Positions 34,850 through 43,858 of a stretch of 64,000 nt of DNA are shown here, piece after piece (positions within the stretch are counted from its first letter, which is position 1; each line of letters opens with the position of its first letter). This DNA comes from an uncultured Flavobacteriaceae bacterium (GTDB lineage: Bacteria; Bacteroidota; Bacteroidia; Flavobacteriales; Flavobacteriaceae): positions 1 to 64,000 of the forward strand of contig CANMSB010000003.1 of assembly GCA_947500445.1 (NCBI GenBank). The letters are read 5' to 3'. The position numbers were made by a program, and so were the translations under genes. The notes under the pieces are model-generated. The model saw only the letters and a list, made by a program, of their open reading frames with translations, was not told the DNA's origin and searched no databases.

Positions 34850-35674
34850 ATGGTAAGGATATCGTTCAAAAATCGCAATAGCATCATCTATTCGGTGCTT
34901 ATGCTCCTTTGCATCGTCGGGTTTTGGTTGTTCCAGAATTTTTATACGCCCGCATCTTATTCCGAAGCACCGTCCGACACCCACGGGATAACATCCATAC
35001 CGGCTTTTGCCCTTCCCCGTTCTACCACGGGTTCGATAATCGACCACCGACATTACTGTCTATCCTATAGCGAAACCCATGAACAGGCCGAGTGGGTGGC
35101 CTATGTGTTAAAAAAAGAACACCTTACCTACGACGATCGTAAACGGCCTTATTTTATTGAAGATCCCAAAGTGTCCACAAAATCTGCCGACTGGAAAAAC
35201 TATAGGGGGTCGGGCTATGATCGCGGGCATTTATGTCCGGCCGGAGACCGGCGTTTTAGCGAACAGGCTTATAACGAAACGTTTTACACCAGCAACATTA
35301 GTCCGCAGGACAGGGATTTTAACGCTGGCATATGGAACCGCTTGGAGCAGCAGGTCCGTCGTTGGGCAAAAAAGAAGGGTACCTTGTATGTTATTACCGG
35401 GGGCATACTGGAAAATAATCTTGAGGAAATCGGAGCGGAGGCTGTTTCGGTACCCGAGTATTATTATAAGATTATTGCCAGCGGGAATGCTTCAAAAATG
35501 ACGGCAATCGCCTTTCTGATGGAAGGAAAAGAGCGCTCAAAGCCATTGCATACCTTTGTAGTGCCTATCGATGAACTGGAAAAACGAACTGGAATCGATT
35601 TTTTTTATCGGCTATCAGATCAGATGCAGACCAGTTTGGAAAGCGGTACGGATATCGGGAACTGGCCAATGTAA
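34850..35674 (+). CDS. DNA/RNA non-specific endonuclease (NUC1 type)
   Basis: 274 residues from ATG 34850. An N-terminal hydrophobic helix (IIYSVLMLLCIVGFWLF) is a signal or membrane anchor. The beta-beta-alpha-metal nuclease domain carries GSGYDRGHLCPAGDRR with the catalytic DRGH, and SNISPQDRDFNAGIWNRLE with the metal-binding Asn. It cuts single- and double-stranded DNA and RNA. An export signal suggests nutrient scavenging or defence outside the cytoplasm. Earlier in-frame starts (34817 ATG and the frame start near 34727) give a worse N-terminus. Confidence 0.92.
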   Translation: MVRISFKNRNSIIYSVLMLLCIVGFWLFQNFYTPASYSEAPSDTHGITSIPAFALPRSTTGSIIDHRHYCLSYSETHEQAEWVAYVLKKEHLTYDDRKRPYFIEDPKVSTKSADWKNYRGSGYDRGHLCPAGDRRFSEQAYNETFYTSNISPQDRDFNAGIWNRLEQQVRRWAKKKGTLYVITGGILENNLEEIGAEAVSVPEYYYKIIASGNASKMTAIAFLMEGKERSKPLHTFVVPIDELEKRTGIDFFYRLSDQMQTSLESGTDIGNWPM

Positions 35675-35686
35675 AATTGTTTCTTC

Positions 35687-36970
35687 TTAAATTCCCTCCT
35701 TCAACCGGTTGGTGTCCAGTTTTAAAAAGACAAAAAGGAGAATGCTGAAAAACAGTAGTCCGGAGCCCCCATAACTAAAAAAGGGTAGGGGAATGCCGAT
35801 GGTGGGGAGCACGCCGATAACCATCCCGATATTGATGAAGTAGTGGAACAGCAGTATGGAGATTACCCCATAGCCGTACATTCTACTGAAATTATTTTTT
35901 TGGCGTTCCGCCAAATGTACCAATCGCAATAGCATTAGCGTAAATAGAATAACTACCGTAGCGGTGCCGATAAATCCCCATTCCTCACCAACGGTACTAA
36001 AAATATAATCGGTATGTTGTTCGGGTACAAAATCGCCTTTGGTACGGGTACCCTCCAAAAAGCCTTTTCCGAAAAACCCGCCCGATTCGATCGCTTTTTC
36101 CGATTGGTAGGTATTGTAACCGATCGTTTTACGGATCTGCTCCAGTTTGGCCGGGTCTTTCTCCAGTCGCAACCAAAGACTAAAACGGTCCCTATGGCGC
36201 TGTTCGAATACGCTGTTAAAAACGAAATTTACCGATAGGGAAAATAGGATGGTGACCACCGCAAAGGTGATCAAGGGTACAATGGGCAGTTTAAAACGTT
36301 TCTTTTTGAGCAGAAAAAACAATACCAATAACAGGACAATGGTAAAGCCAACCCATAGCGTGCCGAACATTAAAGTGGTCACAAATACCAATACGGCTAG
36401 AAAGCCGATGGCCAGGTAATATAGGGGAAGGCCTTCCCTAAAAATGACAAAGATCAGCGCAAAAAAGATCAGGGCACTCCCGGGATCGGGCTGGGGCACA
36501 ATCAAAAAAGGCGGGATAAGAATGATTAAAAACGCGTATAATTGATCCTTTCTGCGTTTAATATCGGTTTGGATGTCGCTAAGGTACTTTGCCAAGGCCA
36601 GTGCCGTACCGACCTTTGCAAGTTCGGAAGGCTGTAAGTTGAAAAAACCAAGGCTGTACCAAGAGGTCGCTCCGGCTATCGTCTTTCCAAAAAAGAACAG
36701 CCCTAAAAGCAACACGACGGAAACAATATAGAGCAAGCTCGAAAAACGTTCAAAAAAGCTGGCCTCTAGGGCCATGATAACAATGATAGTAACGATACTG
36801 GCCCCAAAAAAGAAGAGCTGTTTACCGTGTAAGGTGGAAAAATTGAAAATGGAGGGATCCGCATCGGTGAACGTACTGGAGTAAATGTTCAGCCACCCGA
36901 TGGTGACCAGGAGTACATAAAAAAGTACGCTAAGCCAATCAATACGTTTTAAGACGCTTCTGCCCGACAT
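35687..36970 (-). CDS. rodA: Rod-shape glycosyltransferase RodA
   Basis: SEDS-family peptidoglycan polymerase, 427 residues with about ten membrane helices. LQPSELAKVG, PDPGSALIFF and the late GIPLPFFSYGGSGLL are the SEDS motifs. It works with PBP2 for side-wall growth, and their adjacency (6-bp gap) is why it is called RodA and not FtsW. Last gene of the purH-mreBCD-mrdA-rodA run. Confidence 0.95.
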   Translation of the reverse strand: MSGRSVLKRIDWLSVLFYVLLVTIGWLNIYSSTFTDADPSIFNFSTLHGKQLFFFGASIVTIIVIMALEASFFERFSSLLYIVSVVLLLGLFFFGKTIAGATSWYSLGFFNLQPSELAKVGTALALAKYLSDIQTDIKRRKDQLYAFLIILIPPFLIVPQPDPGSALIFFALIFVIFREGLPLYYLAIGFLAVLVFVTTLMFGTLWVGFTIVLLLVLFFLLKKKRFKLPIVPLITFAVVTILFSLSVNFVFNSVFEQRHRDRFSLWLRLEKDPAKLEQIRKTIGYNTYQSEKAIESGGFFGKGFLEGTRTKGDFVPEQHTDYIFSTVGEEWGFIGTATVVILFTLMLLRLVHLAERQKNNFSRMYGYGVISILLFHYFINIGMVIGVLPTIGIPLPFFSYGGSGLLFFSILLFVFLKLDTNRLKEGI

Positions 36971-36976
36971 ATGCGT

Positions 36977-38887
36977 TTATCTTGGAAGTATTTCCGGTTT
37001 GGGTGTTGGCCTTGGACTCCAGTTGTATTCGTTTATTCTGAATTCCTCACCGCTATAAGGTTTCGCATACTCATGCAGCAATGTGCGCTCCAACATTCTT
37101 TTTTCCAAGTCTTTTCTGGTAATCGTTCCTTTAAGGTATTTTTCGATCATTAAGGACGCGATATGTCCGGCGTACCGGGCCCCATAGTAGCCATTTTCGA
37201 TGTATACCGCAATGGCGATCTTGGGTTTGTCCACGGGAGCGAAGGCCACGAATACGGAATGGTCCGTAAGTTGGGTCTTTACGCTGTCGATGATGGTAAA
37301 ATTTTCTACGGTTCCCGTTTTTCCGGCGATTTCGATGTCGGGGATTTGGACCCCCCTTGCCGTTCCCCTCCGATACACTTCGGCCATTCCCTGCACAACA
37401 GGTTCAAAATGGTGCTTGTCTATGGTGGTATGCTTCGGTTTTACAAAATCGGGAAAGGTAATGTCCTTGCCCTCTACTTTTTTAAGCAGGTGGGGCGTAA
37501 AGTAATGGCCCCTGTTGGCAATGGCGGCCGTCATGTTGGCCAATTGTATAGGGGTTACCGCTATTTCACCCTGGCCAATGGAATTCGAGATGATGTAGGA
37601 AGACGACCATCGATTGTCGCCGTACCATTTATCATAATATTCTTTGGTCGGTATCCTACCTTTTCTTCCCGTATGCAGATCGGAACCTAAATAGTTGCCC
37701 AAACCAAAACTTTTCATGTGTTTTTCCCAAACATCATGGGCGTCGTCGGTGGTTTCAAAGCGTTCGTAAATTTTCCGGAAGGTACCGGCAAAGTAGGCAT
37801 TGCACGATTTGTAAATCCCCACGTTCATATTCCGTAACCCGCCACCGCAATGGCATCCTCTTTTGGTACGGCCTACATAAAATCCGTTATAGCACTGGAT
37901 ATTGGTATTCGGCGTAATGGCCCCTTCCTGCAGGGCGATCAACGCATTTAAGGTCTTAAAGGGCGATCCCGGTGAGCTTTCCGCCAATATGGCCCGATCA
38001 AAAGTGGGTCTTGAAATCGAATCGTAATGCAATTTGCTGTAGTTTGCCGATCGTTTTCTTCCCACTAAAAGGGAAGGGTCGTAAGTAGGGCCCGAAATCA
38101 TCGAAAGGATCTCTCCGGAAGCCGGTTCTATCGCTACGATGCCGCCCCATTTGCCGTGCATCAATTTTTCCCCGTATTCCTGTAGCACCTTATCAATGGT
38201 GATGTGTATTTCCTTTCCCTGTACGGGTTCTAGGTCCAGCGAACCATCCTTATAACGTCCGATATCCCTATTGAAACGGTCTTTTTGGATATACTGCACC
38301 CCTTTTCTACCGCGAAGGGTATCTTCATATACCTTTTCTACTCCGGTACGGCCCGTAAGTTCCCCTTGCGTGTATTCCGGATTCTTGGACAGGTCTCTTT
38401 CGTTCACTTCACTGATGTACCCCAGTACATTTGCCGCACTGTTGGTATCATAATAACGTAACGATCTTTTTTGAATGTAAAAGCCCTTATAATGCCGCAT
38501 TTTTTCCTGTAGGCGTGCATAGTCCTGTTTTGACAGTTGTGGAACGAATACCGAAGGCAATCGTGGCGAGTAGATTCTCGCCTTGCGTAATGATTTGATG
38601 AATTTTTCCCGATCTACACCCAATAATTTGCAGAATTCAAGGGTGTCCAATGGTTTTACTTCCCTGGGAATGACCATAACATCATAGGCCGGATCGTTCC
38701 CTACCAAAAGTTTGCCGTTACGATCGTAGATGTAGCCACGTTCCGGATAGTCATAAATCGCCTTTATTGCCGGGTCATCTTTCCACCATTTATCCGCCGG
38801 GGAGCTAAATACTTGTAGATAACTCAACCTTCCGAGAAAGGTGATCCCGATAATGACGATAATGGATGACAGCAATACTTTTTTCAT
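36977..38887 (-). CDS. mrdA: Penicillin-binding protein 2
   Basis: Transpeptidase of the elongasome, 636 residues. An N-terminal membrane helix (about 5-22) precedes the PBP dimerisation domain (about 45-220). The transpeptidase motifs are SPFK in ESSPGSPFK (SxxK), SCN in YKSCNAYF (SxN) and KTG in AGKTGTVEN. The SxxK has Pro in place of the more usual Thr. Overlaps mreD by 4 bp. Confidence 0.95.
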   Translation of the reverse strand: MKKVLLSSIIVIIGITFLGRLSYLQVFSSPADKWWKDDPAIKAIYDYPERGYIYDRNGKLLVGNDPAYDVMVIPREVKPLDTLEFCKLLGVDREKFIKSLRKARIYSPRLPSVFVPQLSKQDYARLQEKMRHYKGFYIQKRSLRYYDTNSAANVLGYISEVNERDLSKNPEYTQGELTGRTGVEKVYEDTLRGRKGVQYIQKDRFNRDIGRYKDGSLDLEPVQGKEIHITIDKVLQEYGEKLMHGKWGGIVAIEPASGEILSMISGPTYDPSLLVGRKRSANYSKLHYDSISRPTFDRAILAESSPGSPFKTLNALIALQEGAITPNTNIQCYNGFYVGRTKRGCHCGGGLRNMNVGIYKSCNAYFAGTFRKIYERFETTDDAHDVWEKHMKSFGLGNYLGSDLHTGRKGRIPTKEYYDKWYGDNRWSSSYIISNSIGQGEIAVTPIQLANMTAAIANRGHYFTPHLLKKVEGKDITFPDFVKPKHTTIDKHHFEPVVQGMAEVYRRGTARGVQIPDIEIAGKTGTVENFTIIDSVKTQLTDHSVFVAFAPVDKPKIAIAVYIENGYYGARYAGHIASLMIEKYLKGTITRKDLEKRMLERTLLHEYAKPYSGEEFRINEYNWSPRPTPKPEILPR

Positions 38888-39390
38888 TCCTTTTTAACGC
38901 TGAAGAGTGAGCTGAACAACAGGCAGAGTACCAATGAGGCCGCCCCGATGGCCACGATTTTTTTGAGCATCAATACTATATTGGCAAAGCTAAAGATTTC
39001 TAAGGCAAAGAATACGGCGTGATGCACTATAATTAATAACGCCAAAAACGTGATTTGTTGTGCCCGGGTGGTGTTGGAAAGCCGAAAACTTTGAAATTCG
39101 ATGTTCACTCCAAAAACAAAGCGCATCATGGTCGGTCTAAAATAGGCGATGGTAACCGTAGCCGCGGCATGTAGGGCCATGGTATCCGAAAACAGGTCTA
39201 CCAGCAGTCCCAGCAAAAAGCTCAGTCCGATCAGGGCGGCGCGGTTCTCCTTTATGGGATACCAATACAGATACAAAATATAGACCATAGGGTTGATAAA
39301 GCCGAAAAAGTTCAGCCGATTGAACACCAATACCTGTACCAATACCAGTAGGATAAAGCGGACGATATTTATGAAATAACTATTGTTCAT
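38884..39390 (-). CDS. mreD: Rod-shape determining protein MreD
   Basis: 168 residues with five or so membrane helices and the family pattern around LIGLSFLLGLLVDLFSDTMALHA. An inner-membrane component of the elongasome. It overlaps mreC by 11 bp and mrdA by 4 bp, so the three are translationally coupled. Confidence 0.92.
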   Translation of the reverse strand: MNNSYFINIVRFILLVLVQVLVFNRLNFFGFINPMVYILYLYWYPIKENRAALIGLSFLLGLLVDLFSDTMALHAAATVTIAYFRPTMMRFVFGVNIEFQSFRLSNTTRAQQITFLALLIIVHHAVFFALEIFSFANIVLMLKKIVAIGAASLVLCLLFSSLFSVKKE

Positions 39391-40201
39391 TGATGGTCTG
39401 CTCTTGGAGTTCCATAATTTCCCGACGGTCTACGTTTTGGACGATATATACGTTTTTCAGATTGGTCATGTCGTTAAAAAGCTGCACATCGATGCGGTAA
39501 AAACTCTTGGCGGTATCCAAATCGAATTTCTGGATGGTGCCTATGGGTACGTTCTCGGGGAAAATGCTGCTCATCCCACCGGTAACAATGGTGTCGCCGA
39601 CCATAAGGGGTACCAATCGTGGAATGTCTACCAGCTGTACGATGTTGAACCGTTTGGTGTTCCAGACCAAGGATCCAAAGTGGTTGGTGTTTTTCAGTTT
39701 TGCGTTGATGTTCGACTTCTCGTTGAGAATACTCTGGACGGTGGCATAGTTGCGGGAAACATTTTCTACGATACCGAGGATTCCTTTTGGTGTGATGACG
39801 CCCATATCCGCTTTTAGGCTATCGGTGCTTCCCAAATCGATCGTAATGTAATTGCGCGGGTCCGAATAACTATTTTTTATGACCTTTCCCGAAAGGATGG
39901 TATAAATGGAGCGCCCGGGCAGGCTCATAGTGTCCTTGTTTTCCGTCTCCTGATTGAACAATAACTTGCGCAGCCTTTTATTTTCGTCCACCAACTTTTG
40001 GTTCTCTTGGGAAAGTCCAAAATAGGAGGTAATGCCGTCAAATCCTTGGTATATGGATCCACTGATCCAATTGGAGGAATTGAAAAAACTGGATTGGTGA
40101 TACGAATGCGACTGTACCGTAAAACCCAACGAAACCATCATAAGAAACAAGTAGAGCAAAAAGTTCTTGTGCCGTATGACGAAGTTGATGATCTGCTGCA
40201 T
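39380..40201 (-). CDS. mreC: Rod-shape determining protein MreC
   Basis: 273 residues. One membrane helix (about 12-28) is followed by a coiled coil (about 65-85, ENQKLVDENKRLRKLLF) and the periplasmic double beta-barrel (about 100-255, with DLGSTDSLKADMGVITPKGILGIVENVS and GDTIVTGGMSSIFPENVPIGTI). It links MreB to PBP2 and RodA. Confidence 0.94.
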   Translation of the reverse strand: MQQIINFVIRHKNFLLYLFLMMVSLGFTVQSHSYHQSSFFNSSNWISGSIYQGFDGITSYFGLSQENQKLVDENKRLRKLLFNQETENKDTMSLPGRSIYTILSGKVIKNSYSDPRNYITIDLGSTDSLKADMGVITPKGILGIVENVSRNYATVQSILNEKSNINAKLKNTNHFGSLVWNTKRFNIVQLVDIPRLVPLMVGDTIVTGGMSSIFPENVPIGTIQKFDLDTAKSFYRIDVQLFNDMTNLKNVYIVQNVDRREIMELQEQTINEQ

Positions 40202-40289
40202 TCACACTTTGGTTTTAGCTACGTTGGCATGAACGGAAAAATCTAGGGAATAGCGCTTCCGATGCCCGTAAAAAGTCGTTTGTATTGTC

Positions 40290-41318
40290 TTATTTAATCA
40301 AGATGCTCTTGTAACGTTCCAAGTTTTTCAATGCGATTCCGGTACCACGTACGACTGCTCTAAGAGGGTCCTCCGCAATATATACGGGAAGATCCGTTTT
40401 TTGGGAAAGTCTTCGGTCCAGGCCTCTTAACATGGATCCACCACCGGCCAAATAGATACCGGTATTATAAATGTCCGCCGCAAGTTCGGGAGGCGTTTGG
40501 GACAAGGTCTCCATTACCGCATCCTCGACACGTAAAATGGATTTGTCCAGTGCCTTTGCGATTTCGCGATACGAAATTTGCACCTGTTTGGGCTTTCCGG
40601 TCAATAGATCACGACCTTGCACCGATTTATCTTCCGGTGGGTTTTGTAGATCTTCGGTAGCCGAACCGATCTCTATTTTAATATTTTCTGCGGTACTTTC
40701 CCCAACGTAAAGGTTGTGCTGCGTACGCATGTAATATATAATATCATTAGTGAATACATCGCCCGCGATCTTTACCGATTTGTCGCAAACGATACCACCT
40801 AGGGCGATTACCGCGATTTCCGTGGTTCCCCCTCCGATATCAACGATCATGTTTCCCTTGGGTTGCATGATGTCCAATCCGATACCGATAGCTGCGGCCA
40901 TGGGTTCATGGATCAGGTATACCTCTTTACCGTTCACACGCTCCGCAGATTCCTTTACCGCACGCATTTCCACTTCGGTAATACCGGAGGGAATACAAAT
41001 GACCATGCGCAATGCCGGTGGAAACCATTTTTTCTTTAACGCGGGAATGTTTTTGATGAACATGTTGATCATCTTCTCCGAAGCATCAAAATCGGCGATG
41101 ACCCCGTCTTTCAGGGGGCGTATCGTTTTGATGTTTTCATGGGTCTTGCCCTGCATCATGTTGGCCTCCTTGCCAACGGCTATTATTTTACCGCTGATGC
41201 GGTCCCTTGCTACTATGGAGGGACTGTCCACAACAACTTTGTCCATGTGGATGATGAGGGTGTTCGCGGTACCTAGATCGATAGCGATTTCCTCGGTCAA
41301 GAAATCAAAAAATCCCAT
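40290..41318 (-). CDS. mreB: Actin-like cell-shape protein MreB
   Basis: 342 residues. IDLGTANTLIH (phosphate 1), NMIVDIGGGTTEIAVIALGGIV (phosphate 2) and YLAGGGSMLRGLDRRL (adenosine motif) identify the actin fold. Polymerises under the inner membrane to guide wall synthesis. Start of the mre operon proper. A TACTTTTG -7 element lies 53 bases upstream (41371-41378, minus strand), with no good -33 element. Confidence 0.97.
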   Translation of the reverse strand: MGFFDFLTEEIAIDLGTANTLIIHMDKVVVDSPSIVARDRISGKIIAVGKEANMMQGKTHENIKTIRPLKDGVIADFDASEKMINMFIKNIPALKKKWFPPALRMVICIPSGITEVEMRAVKESAERVNGKEVYLIHEPMAAAIGIGLDIMQPKGNMIVDIGGGTTEIAVIALGGIVCDKSVKIAGDVFTNDIIYYMRTQHNLYVGESTAENIKIEIGSATEDLQNPPEDKSVQGRDLLTGKPKQVQISYREIAKALDKSILRVEDAVMETLSQTPPELAADIYNTGIYLAGGGSMLRGLDRRLSQKTDLPVYIAEDPLRAVVRGTGIALKNLERYKSILIK

Positions 41319-41370
41319 TTTACTTTGTTTGGTTATGTTACTAGTTCGAGTGGGGTGTGTACAATACGAA

Positions 41371-41378
41371 CAAAAGTA
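41371..41378 (-). promoter_or_regulatory. Candidate -7 element for mreB
   Basis: TACTTTTG on the minus strand fits TAnnTTTG, in the 66-bp gap between purH and mreB. No TTTG is found 19-21 bases upstream, so this is a weak call. It would let mreBCD-mrdA-rodA be transcribed apart from purH. Confidence 0.4.
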
Positions 41379-41384
41379 GTGAAA

Positions 41385-42914
41385 TTAATGCTTAAAATGA
41401 CGTGTGCCGGTCATTACCATGGCAACACCATTTTCATTGCAATAATCGATACTCAGTTGATCTTTGATAGATCCGCCCGGCTGTATAACGCTTGAAATAC
41501 CATTTTTATGCGAAATTTCCACACAATCCGGAAACGGGAAGAACGCATCGCTGGCCATTACCGCTCCCTCGAGGTCAAAATTGAACGACTTTGCCTTGTG
41601 AATCGCCTGATTGAGGGCATCTACGCGGGAAGTCTGCCCCGTTCCGCTGGCGCACAATTGCTTGTTTTTGGCAAGCACAATGGTGTTCGATTTTGTGTGC
41701 TTACAAAGTTTGGAAGCAAAGATCAGGTCCTCTAGTTCCGCTTTTGAGGGTTCCTTTTCGGTCACGTATTTCAAATCGGGGACCGTATCGGTCTTGTGGT
41801 CCTTGTCCTGTACCAATAAGCCGTTCAAACAGGTGCGTACGATGGTTTCGGGCAGGTCCGTCTCGTTCTGGATCAAGATGATCCGGTTTTTCTTGCCCTT
41901 TAAAATTTCAAGGGCATCATCGGCATAACTCGGGGCGATCACCACTTCGCAGAACAATTTATGGATTTCGTTGGCCGTGGCCGCATCAATTTCGACATTG
42001 CTGATCAAAATTCCCCCAAAGGCGGATACCGGATCCCCGGCCAAAGCATCTACATACGCTTGGTGTATGGAATCCCTAGTGGCCAGCCCACAGGCATTGT
42101 TGTGCTTCAATATGGCAAAGGTTGGGGCATCCTTGCGGAACTCGTTCATAAGCAATACCGCGGCATCCACGTCCAACAAGTTGTTGTACGATAGTTCTTT
42201 GCCGTGAAGTTTGGAGAACATGGCCTCAAAGTCCCCAAAGAAAAACCCTCTTTGGTGCGGGTTTTCCCCATAACGCAATACCTTGCCGTTCAGTTCACTT
42301 ATTTTAAGTGAAGCAATGGCGTGGTCTTTATTGAAATAGTTAAAAATTGCGGTATCGTAGTGTGAGGATACATTGAACGATTTTGCGGCAAATTGTTTGC
42401 GGTCTTCCAAAGTGGTGCTTCCGTTGTCCCTGGAGATGACGGTCAGGAACTCGGAGTAATCCTCCATGGAGGACACACAGAGTACGTCTTTATAATTTTT
42501 TGCCGCTGCCCGGATCAAGGAAATTCCACCAATATCTATTTTTTCGATAATATCTTGTTCCGAAGCTCCACTGGCCACGGTTTTCTCAAAGGGGTAAAGG
42601 TCCACAATAACGATATCGAGCTGTGGAATTTCGAATTCTTCCAATTGTGCCACGTCGCTCTCGTTGTCCTGACGGTTAAGAATTCCCCCAAAAACTTTTG
42701 GGTGCAGGGTTTTGACCCTTCCGCCGAGTATGGACGGATAGCTGGTCACTTCTTCCACCGGTATCACTTCGATGCCGAGATCTCGTATGAATTTTTCGGT
42801 TCCCCCGGTACTGTAGATGGTAATTCCCAGCTCTTGGAATTTTTTTACGATAGGTTCCAGGCCATCTTTATGAAATACTGAAATTAAGGCTGAAGTGGCT
42901 TTTTTAGTGCTCAT
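41385..42914 (-). CDS. purH: Bifunctional AICAR transformylase/IMP cyclohydrolase
   Basis: Last two steps of IMP synthesis. 509 residues: N-terminal MGS-like IMP cyclohydrolase (about 1-195, with YSTGGTEKFI, GGRVKTLHPKVFGGIL and GGISLIRAAAKN) and C-terminal AICARFT domain (about 200-509, with ILKHNNACGLA and VMASDAFFPFPDCVE). GQTSRVDA is the folate-binding region. A -7 element TACTTTTG lies at 42946-42953 on the minus strand. Confidence 0.97.
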   Translation of the reverse strand: MSTKKATSALISVFHKDGLEPIVKKFQELGITIYSTGGTEKFIRDLGIEVIPVEEVTSYPSILGGRVKTLHPKVFGGILNRQDNESDVAQLEEFEIPQLDIVIVDLYPFEKTVASGASEQDIIEKIDIGGISLIRAAAKNYKDVLCVSSMEDYSEFLTVISRDNGSTTLEDRKQFAAKSFNVSSHYDTAIFNYFNKDHAIASLKISELNGKVLRYGENPHQRGFFFGDFEAMFSKLHGKELSYNNLLDVDAAVLLMNEFRKDAPTFAILKHNNACGLATRDSIHQAYVDALAGDPVSAFGGILISNVEIDAATANEIHKLFCEVVIAPSYADDALEILKGKKNRIILIQNETDLPETIVRTCLNGLLVQDKDHKTDTVPDLKYVTEKEPSKAELEDLIFASKLCKHTKSNTIVLAKNKQLCASGTGQTSRVDALNQAIHKAKSFNFDLEGAVMASDAFFPFPDCVEISHKNGISSVIQPGGSIKDQLSIDYCNENGVAMVMTGTRHFKH

Positions 42915-42945
42915 TTTTGAAAGATACGTTGTGGTTATTTACGGG

Positions 42946-42953
42946 CAAAAGTA
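42946..42953 (-). promoter_or_regulatory. Candidate -7 element for purH
   Basis: TACTTTTG on the minus strand, about 30 bases before the purH ATG. The -33 position reads CTTT rather than TTTG, so the call is weak. The rest of the gap up to 43142 has no reading frame and no recognised repeat beyond a GAAATGGTAT near 43020. Confidence 0.45.
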
Positions 42954-43142
42954 CCTTTTTTAAGGGTTTGTAAAAGGTTGGGTTATCAACAAAAACCCTA
43001 AAGTTTTAAACGTTTTTTGGAAATGGTATAACCTGGGGTTCATTAGGCTTCCCGTCGTAACGGCCTACATCGTCTCTTGTATGGTGCGTTTGCTTCCCGA
43101 AGGGAGCATATGCACTATATAAATTGTTGTGGTGTCGTTTTT

Positions 43143-43427
43143 TTACGCTGAAATTGGTTTCACGTTGATTTGTCCGCCAATAGCTTTCAGCACTTTCATT
43201 ATTGTTCCGAATTGTGGTTTTGCCCCGTCAGATAATGCTTTGTAAAGGCTTGGTCGGCTCATTCCGGTTTTCTCAGCAATCTTTGTCATTCCGATTGCCT
43301 TTGCAATGTGTCCGATTGCCACAATTAAATCAGAACTGTCTCCATCTTCGAGAACAGTATTAAGATATTCAGCAATCATTTCTTCGCTGTCCAAATAATC
43401 CGCTATATCAAATTTTGTAGTTGCCAT
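43143..43427 (-). CDS. HigA-type antitoxin (addiction module antidote)
   Basis: 94 residues. The C-terminal half is an Xre-type helix-turn-helix (IAKAIGMTKIAEKTGMSRPSLYKALSDGAKPQFGTIMKVLKAIGG), matching the putative addiction-module antidote family. The N-terminal part (FDIADYLDSEEMIAEYLN) probably binds the toxin. The order toxin then antitoxin, with one base between them, is the HigBA arrangement. It should repress its own promoter through the dyad at 43740-43755. The region is visibly more AT-rich than its neighbours. Confidence 0.9.
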   Translation of the reverse strand: MATTKFDIADYLDSEEMIAEYLNTVLEDGDSSDLIVAIGHIAKAIGMTKIAEKTGMSRPSLYKALSDGAKPQFGTIMKVLKAIGGQINVKPISA

Positions 43428-43428
43428 T

Positions 43429-43731
43429 TTATTCGTCTTTTATTCTGTTCCAGATTTCTTTCGCTTTTTTAACATCCTTTTGTTGGGTCGATTTATCTCC
43501 GCCAATTAGAAGAACAACTATTTTGTTGTCTTTGTCTTTAAAGTAAACTCGATAGCCTTTAGCGTAATTAATTCTCATTTCGCTAATTCCGTCTCCAACA
43601 GGTTTGCAATCTCCGAAATGTCCATCCGTTTCGAGTTTCTGAATTCGGAAGAGGATTTTTGTTTTTGCTCTTAAATCTTTGAGCTTTCTAATCCACTTAT
43701 CGAATTCAGATGTCTTTTCGGTGATTACCAT
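43429..43731 (-). CDS. HigB/RelE-ParE type toxin (Gp49 family)
   Basis: 100 residues of the RelE/ParE superfamily, phage Gp49-like/HigB group. FDKWIRKLKDLRAKTKILFRI, GISEMRINYAKGYRVYF and KIVVLLIGGDKSTQQKDVKKAKEIW are the family pattern. Such toxins usually cleave mRNA on the ribosome. First gene of the module, followed one base later by its antitoxin. AT-rich base use and a stand-alone promoter suggest arrival by transfer between purH and the GAF gene. Confidence 0.9.
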   Translation of the reverse strand: MVITEKTSEFDKWIRKLKDLRAKTKILFRIQKLETDGHFGDCKPVGDGISEMRINYAKGYRVYFKDKDNKIVVLLIGGDKSTQQKDVKKAKEIWNRIKDE

Positions 43732-43739
43732 TTTAAAAT

Positions 43740-43755
43740 GTATCCGTTTAGATAC
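43740..43755. promoter_or_regulatory. Operator dyad of the toxin-antitoxin module
   Basis: GTATCCGTTTAGATAC is a dyad (GTATC-N6-GATAC) between the -7 element and the toxin ATG, where an antitoxin repressor would block transcription. Protein binding is inferred. Confidence 0.65.
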
Positions 43756-43785
43756 AAAAATAGATAAATATTCGGATTAATCAAA
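43755..43785 (-). promoter_or_regulatory. Promoter of the toxin-antitoxin module
   Basis: On the minus strand, TTTG (43782-43785) is followed after exactly 19 bases by TATTTTTG (43755-43762). This matches the Bacteroidota consensus fully. Confidence 0.8.
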
Positions 43786-43858
43786 CAGAATTTAGTTCGT
43801 TCTGAGCGGTCTGTGGAAATGTACCACAATTAAAAAATTATTGGGAAAAAGAAGGTTT

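Noticed and set aside
35687-36970. FtsW instead of RodA
   Set aside because: Adjacent to mrdA and mreBCD with no divisome genes, so RodA is the better name.
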